DNA of 22,944 nt from Candidatus Oleimmundimicrobium americanum. Lineage in GTDB: Bacteria; Actinomycetota; Aquicultoria; UBA3085; Oleimmundimicrobiaceae. The stretch is taken from the NCBI GenBank assembly GCA_002366545.1, contig DFBH01000061.1:1-22944 (forward strand). Reading direction: 5' to 3'. Below the pieces are notes generated by a model. The model ran no database searches. It saw only the letters and a list, made by a program, of their open reading frames with translations, and was not told the DNA's origin. Made by a program: the position numbers and the translations under genes. Within the stretch, counting starts at the first letter, position 1. The number at the start of each line of letters is the position of its first letter. Positions 1 through 8,045 of the stretch are shown here, in pieces.

Positions 1-15
1 TGGCGGGGCAGATAG
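1..15. repeat. Partial copy of a dispersed palindromic repeat (cut by the window edge)
   Basis: TGGCGGGGCAGATAG is identical to 21371-21385, the right half of the complete palindromic copy near 21358-21385. Only the right arm and its flank are inside the window, so the full extent is unknown. Confidence 0.6.
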
Positions 16-203
16 TAAAAGCACAGAGGGTGGAGCACAGAGCAGGGGAAAAGTAAAGGGAAAGGATTAAGGGATTGAGGGATTGAGGGGTAAGGATATA
101 GAAGAAATGAATAATGAAGAATGATAATTAAGAATTAAGAAAGCTTTTGTTCAGAGGATAATCTTTTGGATTGAAAGTATTTTAGAATTTTACATGTTGT
201 TAT

Positions 204-233
204 TTGTTTTTTAATTTTACATTTTTCTATATA
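204..233 (+). promoter_or_regulatory. Possible sigma-A-type promoter for efp
   Basis: A TTGTTT box (204-209) and a TATATA box (228-233) are separated by 18 nt. Transcription would start about 90 nt before the efp start codon. The surroundings are extremely AT-rich, so chance matches are likely. This is only the best-looking candidate. Confidence 0.25.
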
Positions 234-272
234 GCTTTTATTTTTTCAATTTAATTTCTTATTTTAGAAAGG

Positions 273-291
273 CCTGCCCGCCTTTGGCGGG
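273..291. repeat. Short palindromic element, copy of the CCTGCCCGCC/GGCGGG repeat
   Basis: CCCGCC (277-282) and GGCGGG (286-291) form a perfect 6-bp GC stem around TTT. AGAAA (266-270) and TTTCT (293-297) could extend it imperfectly. Related copies lie at 21358-21385 and, partially, at 1-15. It falls in the probable efp leader. No T-run follows on the + strand, so it is not a classical terminator. Confidence 0.6.
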
Positions 292-332
292 ATTTCTCAC
301 CAATAACTTTCAACTAACATAATGGAGGAAGT

Positions 333-890
333 ATGATTTCAACAAACCAATTTAAAAATGGTATGACAATTGAGCTTGACGGGACACTTTACACAATAGT
401 TAATTTCCAGCACGTGAAACCCGGTAAAGGCGGAGCTTTTGTGCGGACAAAACTTAAAAACGTAAAAACTGGGGCGGTTATCGAGAAGACGTTTAGGGCC
501 GGTGAGAAAGTTGAGCAAGCTCGCTTGGAAGGAAAGAAAATGCAGTTTCTCTATAATGACCATGATATGTATTATTTTATGGATTTAGTGACTTATGAAC
601 AAATTGCATTAACAAAAGAACAACTTGGTGATGTTATTTTGTATTTAAAAGAAAACATGGAAGTTGTTGTCACTATGCATGATGGAAATCCAATTGGTGT
701 TGAACTCCCCATTTTTGCGGAGCTGAAGGTTAAAGAAACTGAGCCGGGAGTAAAAGGCAACACGGTGAGCGGTGCCAGCAAACCTGCAACTTTGGAGTCT
801 GGTGCTATTGTGCGGGTCCCCTTGTTTGTAAATATAGACGATGTAATTAAAGTTGATACGAGAACAGGTGAATATATAACCAGGGTCTAA
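333..890 (+). CDS. efp: Elongation factor P
   Basis: EF-P binds between the ribosomal P and E sites and relieves stalling at consecutive prolines. The 185-residue length is standard. An N-terminal KOW-like domain (about 1-62) carries the conserved PGKGGAF loop. The lysine at its tip, K32, is the residue that many bacteria modify after translation. Two OB-fold domains follow, ending in the typical region with DDVIKVDTRTGEYITRV. The ATG start at 333 has a clear GGAGG at 324-328. Placement directly before the biotin carrier/accC genes matches the Bacillus and Clostridia order. No modification enzyme (EpmA, EarP or YmfI type) is in the window, so how K32 is modified cannot be told. Confidence 0.97.
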   Translation: MISTNQFKNGMTIELDGTLYTIVNFQHVKPGKGGAFVRTKLKNVKTGAVIEKTFRAGEKVEQARLEGKKMQFLYNDHDMYYFMDLVTYEQIALTKEQLGDVILYLKENMEVVVTMHDGNPIGVELPIFAELKVKETEPGVKGNTVSGASKPATLESGAIVRVPLFVNIDDVIKVDTRTGEYITRV

Positions 891-892
891 TC

Positions 893-921
893 TTTCCCAA
901 ATTTTCTGTATAAAGTATAAT
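893..921 (+). promoter_or_regulatory. Possible promoter for the carboxylase operon
   Basis: A perfect TATAAT (916-921) lies 17 nt after a weak TTTCCC (893-898), in the 63-nt gap between efp and the carboxyltransferase gene. The -10 box would put the start site about 25 nt before the ATG at 954. The -35 match is poor, so read-through from efp is equally possible. Confidence 0.35.
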
Positions 922-953
922 TTAAATTCAACATATTTTGTGGAGGGTAAAGC

Positions 954-2810
954 ATGAGAGAAAAACCCATTGGGATAACGGATACAACACTAAGAGATGC
1001 GCATCAATCTCTTTGGGCAACACGGATGCGTACAGAAGACATGGTTCCCATTTTAGAGAAAATTGATAAAGTTGGCTATCATTCTTTAGAAGTATGGGGG
1101 GGCGCGACTTTTGATGCTCCGCTTAGATTTCTTGATGAGAATCCATGGGATAGGTTGAGGACAATAAAGGCTCATACCAGAAATACTCCTCTGCAAATGC
1201 TTTTACGTGGTCAAAATTTGGTGGGCTATAAACACTATTCTGATGATATTGTAAAGAGGTTTGTTCATCACTCCATTAAAAATGGTATGAATGTTTTTAG
1301 AATTTTTGATGCCCTAAATGATACTAGAAATTTGGAGATTCCAATTGAAGCTGTTAAAGAAGGCGGAGGGCATGTTCAAGCTGCAGTTTGTTATACGATA
1401 AGTCCTGTGCATACATTGGAGCATTACGTCGAAACCGCATTAAAGTTTGAGGAAATGGGGGCGGATTCTATATGCATCAAAGATATGGCGGCGCTTCTTT
1501 CTCCTTATAGAACCTATAAACTTGTGAGGCGCCTTAAGAAGGAGATAAATTTGCCAATTCAGCTTCATTGCCATTATATTGGCGGTATGGCCCCGATGAA
1601 TTATCTAAAGGCCATTGAAGCCGGAGTTGATGTTATTGACACTTCTTCTGCCCCGCTTGCCTTTGGTAATTCACAGCCGGCTGTCGAGATGCTGGTTGCT
1701 GCTTTAAAAGATACTGTTTATGATACCGGTTTGGATTTGGAGCTTCTTTATGAGATAGCGGAATATTGGGAAACCGTTCGAAGTCGTAGATGTTTCCAAC
1801 GAGGGGTTACCTCTCTTACTCATATGAAAGTATTTTCTCACCAGGTTCCGGGAGGCATGATATCAAATCTGCATAGTCAGCTGCAAGAACAGAAGTCTCT
1901 TGACAGATTACCTGAAGTATTGGAAGAAATTCCAAAAGTTAGGGCCGAGGTTGGATATCCTCCTCTTGTTACTCCTTTAAGTCAAATTGTTGGCACTCAA
2001 GCTGTTTTAAATGTTCTTAGCGGAAAACGGTGGGGGGTTGTCCCGGATGAGATGAAACGTTATATAAAAGGTTATTATGGAACTCCACCCGGTCCCATGG
2101 CACCTAAAATAGAGAAAAAAATCTTGGGAGACGGGGAGAGAATAGTTGAACGGCCGGGGTCTTTGCTTAAAGAAACCCTTGAAGACTATGCGGCGGAAAT
2201 AGGGGATTTAGCCAAAAACGAAGAGGATGTTTTGATGTATGCTCTATTTCCCAAAATTACGCGTGAGTACTTAGAGCGTCATAAGGAAGGAGTCGAAAAA
2301 ACAGTATTTTTAACCAGCAGAGAGATTCAGGCTGTTAAGGAGGATGAATATATGGATTTGGAGCAAGTTAAAGAGTTGATAAATGTTTTTGAACAAAGTG
2401 ATGTAGGTGAATTATCGATTGAAGAGGATGGGGTAAAAATAAATTTACGGAAGAGCTCAACTTCTGTTGAGATACCGGTTACAACTCAAACCGGTGCTGT
2501 TCCCGAATCAGCTAAATCCGGTAATGTCGATAATTCTATTAGCGCGGAGAAAAAATATCCGGATAATTGGAAGGAAATCACCGCGATTATGGTTGGCACT
2601 TTTTATAGAGCATCTTCTCCCGATGCGAGCCCTTTTGTTGAAATTGGAGATGAAGTGAAAAAAGGTCAAACAGTATGTATTTTAGAAGCAATGAAGCTGA
2701 TGAATGAGATTCATGCTGAAGAAGATGGAATTATAAAGGAAGTACTGGTTGAAAATGCTCAGCCGGTTGAATACGGACAAACACTATTTTTGTATGAACC
2801 TTTAAGTTAG
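954..2810 (+). CDS. Fused carboxyltransferase (PycB/OadA/5S type) and complete biotin carboxyl carrier protein (AccB)
   Basis: The 618-residue protein joins two units. Residues 1 to about 275 are an HMGL-like TIM barrel that transfers carboxyl from biotin to a 2-oxo acid. Expected metal ligands are D10, K176 (carbamylated lysine of the family), H205 and H207. Residues about 290-460 form the PYC/OADA conserved domain. From M467 the chain reads as a full AccB: the N-terminal MDLEQVKELI segment, a Ser/Thr-rich linker, then a biotinyl domain (about 541-617) with EAMKLMNE and biotin lysine K581. The insert SSPDASPF resembles the 'thumb' of acetyl-CoA carboxylase BCCP, which pyruvate carboxylase and oxaloacetate decarboxylase biotin domains lack. 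The start at 954 has GGAGGG upstream. With accC downstream, a two-subunit pyruvate carboxylase is most likely. Oxaloacetate decarboxylase or transcarboxylase cannot be excluded from sequence alone. Confidence 0.9.
   Translation: MREKPIGITDTTLRDAHQSLWATRMRTEDMVPILEKIDKVGYHSLEVWGGATFDAPLRFLDENPWDRLRTIKAHTRNTPLQMLLRGQNLVGYKHYSDDIVKRFVHHSIKNGMNVFRIFDALNDTRNLEIPIEAVKEGGGHVQAAVCYTISPVHTLEHYVETALKFEEMGADSICIKDMAALLSPYRTYKLVRRLKKEINLPIQLHCHYIGGMAPMNYLKAIEAGVDVIDTSSAPLAFGNSQPAVEMLVAALKDTVYDTGLDLELLYEIAEYWETVRSRRCFQRGVTSLTHMKVFSHQVPGGMISNLHSQLQEQKSLDRLPEVLEEIPKVRAEVGYPPLVTPLSQIVGTQAVLNVLSGKRWGVVPDEMKRYIKGYYGTPPGPMAPKIEKKILGDGERIVERPGSLLKETLEDYAAEIGDLAKNEEDVLMYALFPKITREYLERHKEGVEKTVFLTSREIQAVKEDEYMDLEQVKELINVFEQSDVGELSIEEDGVKINLRKSSTSVEIPVTTQTGAVPESAKSGNVDNSISAEKKYPDNWKEITAIMVGTFYRASSPDASPFVEIGDEVKKGQTVCILEAMKLMNEIHAEEDGIIKEVLVENAQPVEYGQTLFLYEPLS
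2337..2354 (+). promoter_or_regulatory. accB: Candidate internal ribosome binding site and ATG for free-standing AccB
   Basis: AAGGAGG (2337-2343) lies 8 nt before an in-frame ATG (2352-2354). This ATG encodes M467 of the fusion, exactly where the AccB-like segment begins. Initiation here would give a 152-residue protein (2352-2810), a normal BCCP length with its own biotin site. Seen: the motif, spacing and domain boundary. Inferred: that ribosomes use it. The encoded VKEDEY could produce the motif by chance, but its coincidence with the boundary is notable. Confidence 0.5.
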
Positions 2811-2844
2811 TTTAAAAGGACTTACAAGTAAGCGAGGTAATGGG

Positions 2845-4191
2845 TTGTTTAAAAAGATTCTTATTGCAAATCGTGGCGAAATAGCCATTAGAGTAATTAG
2901 AGCATGTAAAGAACTTAATATTTCTACTGTTGCTGTTTATTCTGAAGCTGACAAAGATTGCTTGCATGTTAAATTGGCTGATGAAGCAATTTGTATAGGG
3001 CCCGCTCAAAGTGCGCTTAGTTATTTAAACATTCCCAGCATAATCAGCGCTGCTGAGCTCACGGGTGCTGAGGCAATACATCCTGGTTACGGATTTCTTG
3101 CGGAAAATCCACAGTTTGTAGAAATTTGTCAATCTTGCAATGTAGTTTTTATCGGTCCAACGGTTGAAGTTATGGAGTTAATGGGTCATAAAGCAATTGC
3201 TAAAGACAATGTTAAAAAGGCCGGGTTTTTAGTTGTTCCCGGAACGGATGGTCCGGTAAAAAATATTGATGAAGCTGTAAGTTTTGCCGAGCAAGCAGGT
3301 TACCCTGTTATTATTAAGGCTTCCGCCGGGGGTGGCGGGAGAGGAATGAGGGTTGCTCAAAATAAACAAGATTTGTTAAGCCAAATTCAAATAGCAGGAT
3401 CTGAGGCAAAGGCCGCATTTGGAAATCCTGAGGTTTATCTTGAAAAATATATTGAAGAACCACGACATATTGAATTTCAAGTTTTAGCGGATAATTTTGG
3501 GAATACAATACATCTCGGAGAGAGAGATTGTTCAATCCAAAGACGTCATCAAAAATTAATTGAAGAGTCACCTTCGGCTGTGTTAAATAATGCGGTACGG
3601 GAAAAGATGGGCGAGGTCGCGGTTGAAATTGCAAAAGCTGTTAATTATAAAAACGCGGGGACGGTGGAGTTTCTTCTCGATAAACAGGGTAAATTTTATT
3701 TTATGGAGATGAATACCAGAGTACAGGTTGAGCATTCTGTAACCGAGGCCGTAACCGGTATTGACATAATAAAAGAACAGATAAGAATCGCTGCAGGCGA
3801 AAAAATGAAACACACTCAGGATAAGGTTAAGCTTGATGGTCATGCCATTGAATTCCGTATAAATGCGGAAGACCCGGATAAAAACTTTATGCCTCAAGCC
3901 GGTGAAATTAGACTTTTTAATCCCCCCGGCGGGCCCGGGGTAAGAATTGATAGCCATGTTTACTCGGGTTACAAGATTCCACCTTATTATGATTCGTTGT
4001 TGGCGAAGCTTATAGTTTGGGGCGAAACACGAGAAGAAGCCATAGTAAGAGCAAAAAGAGCCCTTGACGAATTTATAATTGTGGGTGTGGAGACGATTAT
4101 ACCTTTTCATTTAAAGGTAATTAATAACGCCTTTTTTAAAAAAGGAGAGATTTATACCAACTTTGTGGCCAGGCGTATTATGGGGGAGTAA
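2845..4191 (+). CDS. accC: Biotin carboxylase (AccC / PycA-type)
   Basis: This subunit uses ATP and bicarbonate to carboxylate the biotin on the carrier domain encoded just upstream. The 448-residue length matches stand-alone biotin carboxylase. Visible features are the N-terminal ANRGEIAIRVIRACKEL segment, the ATP-grasp glycine-rich loop ASAGGGGRGM, the catalytic EMNTRVQVEHSVTE region, and a C-terminal domain with FNPPGGPGVR. The start is TTG at 2845, giving MFKKILIANRGE, with a weak GAGG (2834-2837); no ATG fits the conserved N-terminus better. The gap from the fusion gene is 34 nt, so the two are probably co-transcribed. One AccC could serve both a pyruvate carboxylase and an acetyl-CoA carboxylase. 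No accA or accD is in the window. Confidence 0.96.
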   Translation: MFKKILIANRGEIAIRVIRACKELNISTVAVYSEADKDCLHVKLADEAICIGPAQSALSYLNIPSIISAAELTGAEAIHPGYGFLAENPQFVEICQSCNVVFIGPTVEVMELMGHKAIAKDNVKKAGFLVVPGTDGPVKNIDEAVSFAEQAGYPVIIKASAGGGGRGMRVAQNKQDLLSQIQIAGSEAKAAFGNPEVYLEKYIEEPRHIEFQVLADNFGNTIHLGERDCSIQRRHQKLIEESPSAVLNNAVREKMGEVAVEIAKAVNYKNAGTVEFLLDKQGKFYFMEMNTRVQVEHSVTEAVTGIDIIKEQIRIAAGEKMKHTQDKVKLDGHAIEFRINAEDPDKNFMPQAGEIRLFNPPGGPGVRIDSHVYSGYKIPPYYDSLLAKLIVWGETREEAIVRAKRALDEFIIVGVETIIPFHLKVINNAFFKKGEIYTNFVARRIMGE

Positions 4192-4206
4192 CGGAGAAAA
4201 TAAATT

Positions 4207-4560
4207 ATGGAAAAAGAACAAGAGTTAGAGCTGAAAAATTTTAAAATTTCTAAGAACGTGTTGGAGCTAATTGTTGGTTTAGCGACTAGCGAGGTTGAAG
4301 GTGTGGCTGGTTTAAGTGGAACCATGATGGACAGCATAAAAGATTGGATTGGTAAAAAACAGTTAACAAAAGGGATAAAAGTTTCTGTTGAAGATAATGC
4401 TTTCCTAGTTTCTGTTCATGTTGATCTCTGTTATGAGTATGTTATCAGTGACGTAGCGAAAAAAATTCAGAAAAATATAAAAAGCATTTTAGAAACAATG
4501 ACCGGAACCGGAGTACGGACGGTTGATGTTTTTATCAACAACATTAGTTTTTATGAGTAG
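4207..4560 (+). CDS. Asp23/Gls24 family envelope stress protein
   Basis: A small protein of 117 residues recognisable as Asp23/Gls24 (DUF322) from the pattern starting FKISKNVLELIVGLATSEVEGVAGLSG, with later KGIKVSVEDN and VDVFINNISFYE. Members are linked to cell-envelope homeostasis; staphylococcal Asp23 is held at the membrane by a partner. No membrane segment is visible here and no AmaP-like anchor is adjacent. Its place between accC and nusB is the same as that of Bacillus yqhY, where a link to acetyl-CoA carboxylase has been proposed. The start is ATG at 4207 with GGAG about 12 nt upstream, a rather long spacing. Confidence 0.92.
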   Translation: MEKEQELELKNFKISKNVLELIVGLATSEVEGVAGLSGTMMDSIKDWIGKKQLTKGIKVSVEDNAFLVSVHVDLCYEYVISDVAKKIQKNIKSILETMTGTGVRTVDVFINNISFYE

Positions 4561-4576
4561 TGTGGAGAGCGGTTAA

Positions 4577-5014
4577 ATGATAGAAAGAAGAAAAGCTAGA
4601 AAAATAGCTCTGGAAATACTTTATCAAAAGGAAATTTTAGAGGAACCGATAGATGAGATAATTAGAGTACGAAAGAGAATTAACAGAGAGCACAAAATTC
4701 CGGAATTCGCCGTTAAGCTTGTAAATGGTGTTGGTGAATGTCAAAAAGAAATAGATAAAATTATTGGAGAACATGCTGAAAACTGGTCATTGGATAGAAT
4801 GCCACCGGTTGATATAAATATAATCCGCATTGGGTTGTACGAGATGAAGTATGAGAAAGATATTCCCATAAGTGTATCGATAAACGAAGCGGTAGAATTG
4901 GCTAAAACGTATGGCTCATCTGACTCGGGAAAGTTTGTAAACGGTGTTCTTGGACAAATTGCCAAGGAACGACAAGATTTAAAAGAGGAGAATGGTTTTG
5001 GGCGAAAAAAATGA
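4577..5014 (+). CDS. nusB: Transcription antitermination factor NusB
   Basis: NusB pairs with NusE (ribosomal protein S10) at boxA RNA to prevent premature termination, chiefly in rRNA operons. The 145-residue all-helical protein opens with RRKARKIALEILYQKE and has the conserved late segment with NEAVELAKTYGSSDSGKFVNGVLG. The length is normal. The start is ATG at 4577 with GGAGAG upstream. Its 3' end overlaps the start of xseB by 23 nt, implying translational coupling. In Bacillus, folD and xseA come between nusB and xseB; both are missing here. Confidence 0.95.
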   Translation: MIERRKARKIALEILYQKEILEEPIDEIIRVRKRINREHKIPEFAVKLVNGVGECQKEIDKIIGEHAENWSLDRMPPVDINIIRIGLYEMKYEKDIPISVSINEAVELAKTYGSSDSGKFVNGVLGQIAKERQDLKEENGFGRKK

Positions 5015-5192
5015 TGATTTTGGACAACTAATGAATAGACTTCACGAGATTGTTGACTTGGTCCGGCAAGAGGACTTAAGTTTAGAAAAGTCTCTTGATT
5101 TACTGGAAGAAGGAATCGAATTAGCCAATAGATGCACTGAAAGAGTAGACCGGATTAGTGTGTCAAACAAAGCGCAAGAAGAAGTGATTTAG
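4992..5192 (+). CDS. xseB: Exodeoxyribonuclease VII small subunit
   Basis: A 66-residue protein matching XseB: a coiled helical pair with the family pattern LEKSLDLLEEGIELANRC after an N-terminal helix. XseB is not catalytic; it assembles with the large subunit XseA, which degrades single-stranded DNA. The ATG at 4992 lies within the end of nusB and follows GAGGAG (4985-4990) very closely. An alternative in-frame ATG at 5031 would remove the divergent first residues and is possible. The stop codon directly abuts the ispA GTG. xseA is absent from this window although it is usually the immediate neighbour. Confidence 0.85.
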   Translation: MVLGEKNDDFGQLMNRLHEIVDLVRQEDLSLEKSLDLLEEGIELANRCTERVDRISVSNKAQEEVI

Positions 5193-6077
5193 GTGGCTCA
5201 GCCGAATTACCCTGATGATAAACGTCTTGCAGTCGAAAAAGCACTGAAAGAATTTTTTCCCTCAAGAAAAAATTATCCTGAATTGATTTACAAAGCCATG
5301 AGACACAGTCTTTTTTCGGGCGGGAAGAGATTTCGTCCCGTATTAATGTTAACAACCGCCGAGGTTTTTGAAAAAAAGCCGATTGACGTAATGCCCGCAG
5401 CGTGTGCTATAGAATGTGTACACACATACTCCCTTATTCACGATGACTTGCCGGCAATAGATGATGATGAGGTGAGACGCGGCAATCCCACCTGCCATAT
5501 TTTGTTTGGGGAAGATATGGCAATTTTAGCGGGAGACGCTCTTTTCTCGGAGGCATTTTATATGATAGCGAAGTATCAGACATCAGATAAACCGAAAAAT
5601 ATCATCAGGGTAATCGAGGAATTATCAGATGCTTCGGGGCCCAGGGGGATGGTTGGAGGTCAGGTTTTAGATATTTTGTCCACCGGCAAGAAAGTTGATT
5701 TAAATACTCTTACTTATATCCATTCTCATAAAACAGGTGAGTTAATAAGAGCTTCTTGCCGAATTGGCGCAATTCTTGCCGGGGCTTCTGAGGATGAATT
5801 AAATGTTATTTCTAATTATGCAGAAAATCTGGGTTTGGCTTTTCAGGTAACTGACGATATTTTAGATGTAATTGGTCATGTGGCTCTTTTGGGAAAGGAG
5901 CCTGGTGGTGACGAACGTAAAGATAAAGCAACTTTCCCGAATCTCTTTGGTTTGGACAATTCTAAAAAAATTGCAAAAGAAGCTATCGATAATGCTAAAA
6001 ACGTGCTCGATAACATCAACCGAGACACAAAGTCCTTAGTAAATTTAGCTGACTTTGTATGCGAGCGCAATAAATAA
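5193..6077 (+). CDS. ispA: Polyprenyl diphosphate synthase (farnesyl or geranylgeranyl diphosphate synthase)
   Basis: Condenses isopentenyl diphosphate with allylic diphosphates to make C15-C20 chains for lipid carriers and quinones. The 294-residue trans-prenyltransferase shows GGKRFRP (43-49), the first aspartate-rich motif D84-D85-x4-D90 with the bacterial two-residue insertion, GQVLD, and the second motif DDILD (221-225). Y79, five residues before the first motif, influences chain length, but product length cannot be assigned safely. The start is GTG at 5193, immediately after the xseB stop, with only a weak AGAAG upstream, so translation is probably coupled. It sits directly before dxs, pairing early and later isoprenoid steps as in Bacillus. 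Confidence 0.93.
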   Translation: MAQPNYPDDKRLAVEKALKEFFPSRKNYPELIYKAMRHSLFSGGKRFRPVLMLTTAEVFEKKPIDVMPAACAIECVHTYSLIHDDLPAIDDDEVRRGNPTCHILFGEDMAILAGDALFSEAFYMIAKYQTSDKPKNIIRVIEELSDASGPRGMVGGQVLDILSTGKKVDLNTLTYIHSHKTGELIRASCRIGAILAGASEDELNVISNYAENLGLAFQVTDDILDVIGHVALLGKEPGGDERKDKATFPNLFGLDNSKKIAKEAIDNAKNVLDNINRDTKSLVNLADFVCERNK

Positions 6078-6089
6078 GTGGGGCTAAAT

Positions 6090-8045
6090 ATGGCAAAAAT
6101 ACTTAATAAGATAAATTCGCCTTTAGATTTGAAGAAATTATCTCACAACGAATTAAAACAATTAACTGATGAAATACGGCAGGAGTTAATAGGGGTAGTT
6201 TCTGTCAATGGTGGTCATCTTGCATCTAATCTCGGGGCTGTTGAACTAACAATTGGACTTCATCTTGCCTTGGATTGTCCAAAAGACAAGATTGTTTGGG
6301 ATGTCGGGCATCAATCTTATGTCCATAAACTTTTAACCGGACGACGTAAGCAATTTAAGACGTTAAGGCAGCGCGATGGGATAAGTGGTTTCCCTAAGCG
6401 CTCGGAGAGTAAATACGATGTTTTCGATACGGGTCACGCGAGTAATTCTATTAGCGTTGCCCTTGGATTAGCTGAAGCTCGTGAAAGACGGGGTGGAGAT
6501 GAAGTTATTACGGCAGTTATTGGTGACGGTTCTCTCACCGGGGGAATGGCCTACGAAGGGCTTAACCAAGCCGGGCATCTTGGGACACCCTTGATTATTG
6601 TATTGAACGACAACGAGATGTCTATATCCAACAACGTGGGTGCTTTTTCTACCTATCTTTCGAGGATTCGGTTTGATCCGACTTTATATAAGATTAGGGG
6701 AGACATAGAGGAACGTGTCGCAAAAATACTAAAAGCCATACCTGCCATTGGTCCCAAGGTGTCTGTGGCTGCTGATGGTCTTAAGGAAAGTCTTAAACAT
6801 GTGCTTGTGCCGGGGATGATATTTGAGGAATTGGGGTTCAAGTATATTGGTCCCATCGATGGCCACAACATCGATTTTATGGTATCAGCAATAAATCTTG
6901 CAAAGGAAATACAGGAGCCGGTCTTAATTCATGTTATTACCAAAAAAGGGAAGGGTTATTTACCGGCGGAAAAGTATCCCGACAAATTTCACGGAACGGG
7001 CCCATTTAATATTGAGAGCGGTGAAGCAAAACAAAAAGATAAAAAGAAAACGTATACGCAGGTTTTTGCAGATACGATGGTTGAATTGGCAACAAAGGAT
7101 GATCATATAATGGGTATTACGGCGGCGATGCCCGGCGGAACGGGTTTAGATAAATTTGCCGAAGTTTTCCCGGATAGGTTTTATGATGTTGGAATCGCGG
7201 AACAGCATGCTGTGGCTTTTGCGGCCGGTTTTGCGCTCAACGGATATCGTCCTGTGGTAGCTATATATTCTACTTTTCTTCAGAGGGCGTTTGATCAAAT
7301 TATTCAGGATGTATGTTTGCAAAATCTCCATGTTATCTTCGCTATAGACAGAGCCGGTCTTGTGGGTGAGGATGGGCCCACACACCACGGTGTTTTTGAT
7401 TTAACCTATCTAAGGGAAATTCCAAATCTTACGATTATGGCTCCCAAGGATGAGCAAGAGTTTCGGGATATGTTGTACACAGCCACTAAATTAAATGGCC
7501 CGGTGGCCATACGCTATCCAAGAGGGACTGTTGCAAGGGAAAGAGGCAATAAACGTTTTAAAAAAATTAAGATTGGTAAAGCCGAAATAATTAAAGAAGG
7601 GAAAGAAGTTTGTTTAATAGCAATTGGTAGAATGGTTCATGCAGCCGAGGAGGCATGTGGATTATTGGAGGATGCGGGAATTTCTTGCACGCTGATAGAT
7701 GCCAAATTTGTTAAACCTCTCGATGAGAACATGTTTATCGGTGCTGCAGCCGGTCACGAACTTGTTGTTACAATTGAGGAGAATGCTTTACTTGGGGGAT
7801 TTGGTAGCGGGGTTCTGGAATTATTGGCCGCCAACGGGGCTTTGGTTCCATTGCTTCAGCTTGGTTTACCCGATGATTTTATACCTCACGGACAGGTAAA
7901 TGCACTTCTTTCAGAGATAGGATTAGATAAAATTGGTATTGCTTCCGCTATTAAGGAAAAATTAAAGGAAATAAGAGGTTTAAAATTAAATCTTGATGAA
8001 AAAAGAAAGGTTAGATACATATCTGGTAAGACTGGGCAAATTTAA
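6090..8045 (+). CDS. dxs: 1-Deoxy-D-xylulose-5-phosphate synthase
   Basis: A thiamine diphosphate enzyme joining pyruvate and glyceraldehyde 3-phosphate, the first step of the MEP isoprenoid pathway. The 651-residue protein has transketolase domains in order: H43 in GGHLASNLG, the ThDP motif GDG (145-147) through N173, a central pyrimidine-binding domain with catalytic E371 in GIAEQHAV, the GEDGPTHHG loop, and a C-terminal transketolase domain. I chose ATG 6090 because it gives the familiar N-terminus MAKILNKINSP and has GTGGGG at 6078-6083. An upstream in-frame GTG at 6078 adds four residues but lacks a ribosome binding site. Its 3' end overlaps tlyA by about 50 nt. Confidence 0.96.
   Translation: MAKILNKINSPLDLKKLSHNELKQLTDEIRQELIGVVSVNGGHLASNLGAVELTIGLHLALDCPKDKIVWDVGHQSYVHKLLTGRRKQFKTLRQRDGISGFPKRSESKYDVFDTGHASNSISVALGLAEARERRGGDEVITAVIGDGSLTGGMAYEGLNQAGHLGTPLIIVLNDNEMSISNNVGAFSTYLSRIRFDPTLYKIRGDIEERVAKILKAIPAIGPKVSVAADGLKESLKHVLVPGMIFEELGFKYIGPIDGHNIDFMVSAINLAKEIQEPVLIHVITKKGKGYLPAEKYPDKFHGTGPFNIESGEAKQKDKKKTYTQVFADTMVELATKDDHIMGITAAMPGGTGLDKFAEVFPDRFYDVGIAEQHAVAFAAGFALNGYRPVVAIYSTFLQRAFDQIIQDVCLQNLHVIFAIDRAGLVGEDGPTHHGVFDLTYLREIPNLTIMAPKDEQEFRDMLYTATKLNGPVAIRYPRGTVARERGNKRFKKIKIGKAEIIKEGKEVCLIAIGRMVHAAEEACGLLEDAGISCTLIDAKFVKPLDENMFIGAAAGHELVVTIEENALLGGFGSGVLELLAANGALVPLLQLGLPDDFIPHGQVNALLSEIGLDKIGIASAIKEKLKEIRGLKLNLDEKRKVRYISGKTGQI

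Larger units (their letters stand above)
1..332. other. Non-coding leader region upstream of efp with low-complexity DNA
   Basis: No convincing gene is visible on either strand. Bases 1-145 are purine-rich drifting short words (variants of GGGATTGA, AGAATTAAG and AGCACAGAG). Bases 146-260 are very AT-rich. A palindromic GC-rich element sits at 273-291, and the efp ribosome binding site GGAGG is at 324-328. The first 15 bases repeat exactly at 21371-21385, so the window edge cuts through a dispersed repeat. Confidence 0.75.

Noticed and set aside
3922..3940. GC-rich hairpin (CCCCGG / CCGGGG) inside accC
   Set aside because: The bases encode the conserved PPGGPGVR residues of biotin carboxylase, so the protein sequence explains the structure.
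3583..4110. Minus-strand open frame of 175 codons inside accC
   Set aside because: It is antisense to well-conserved biotin carboxylase sequence and shows no family features.
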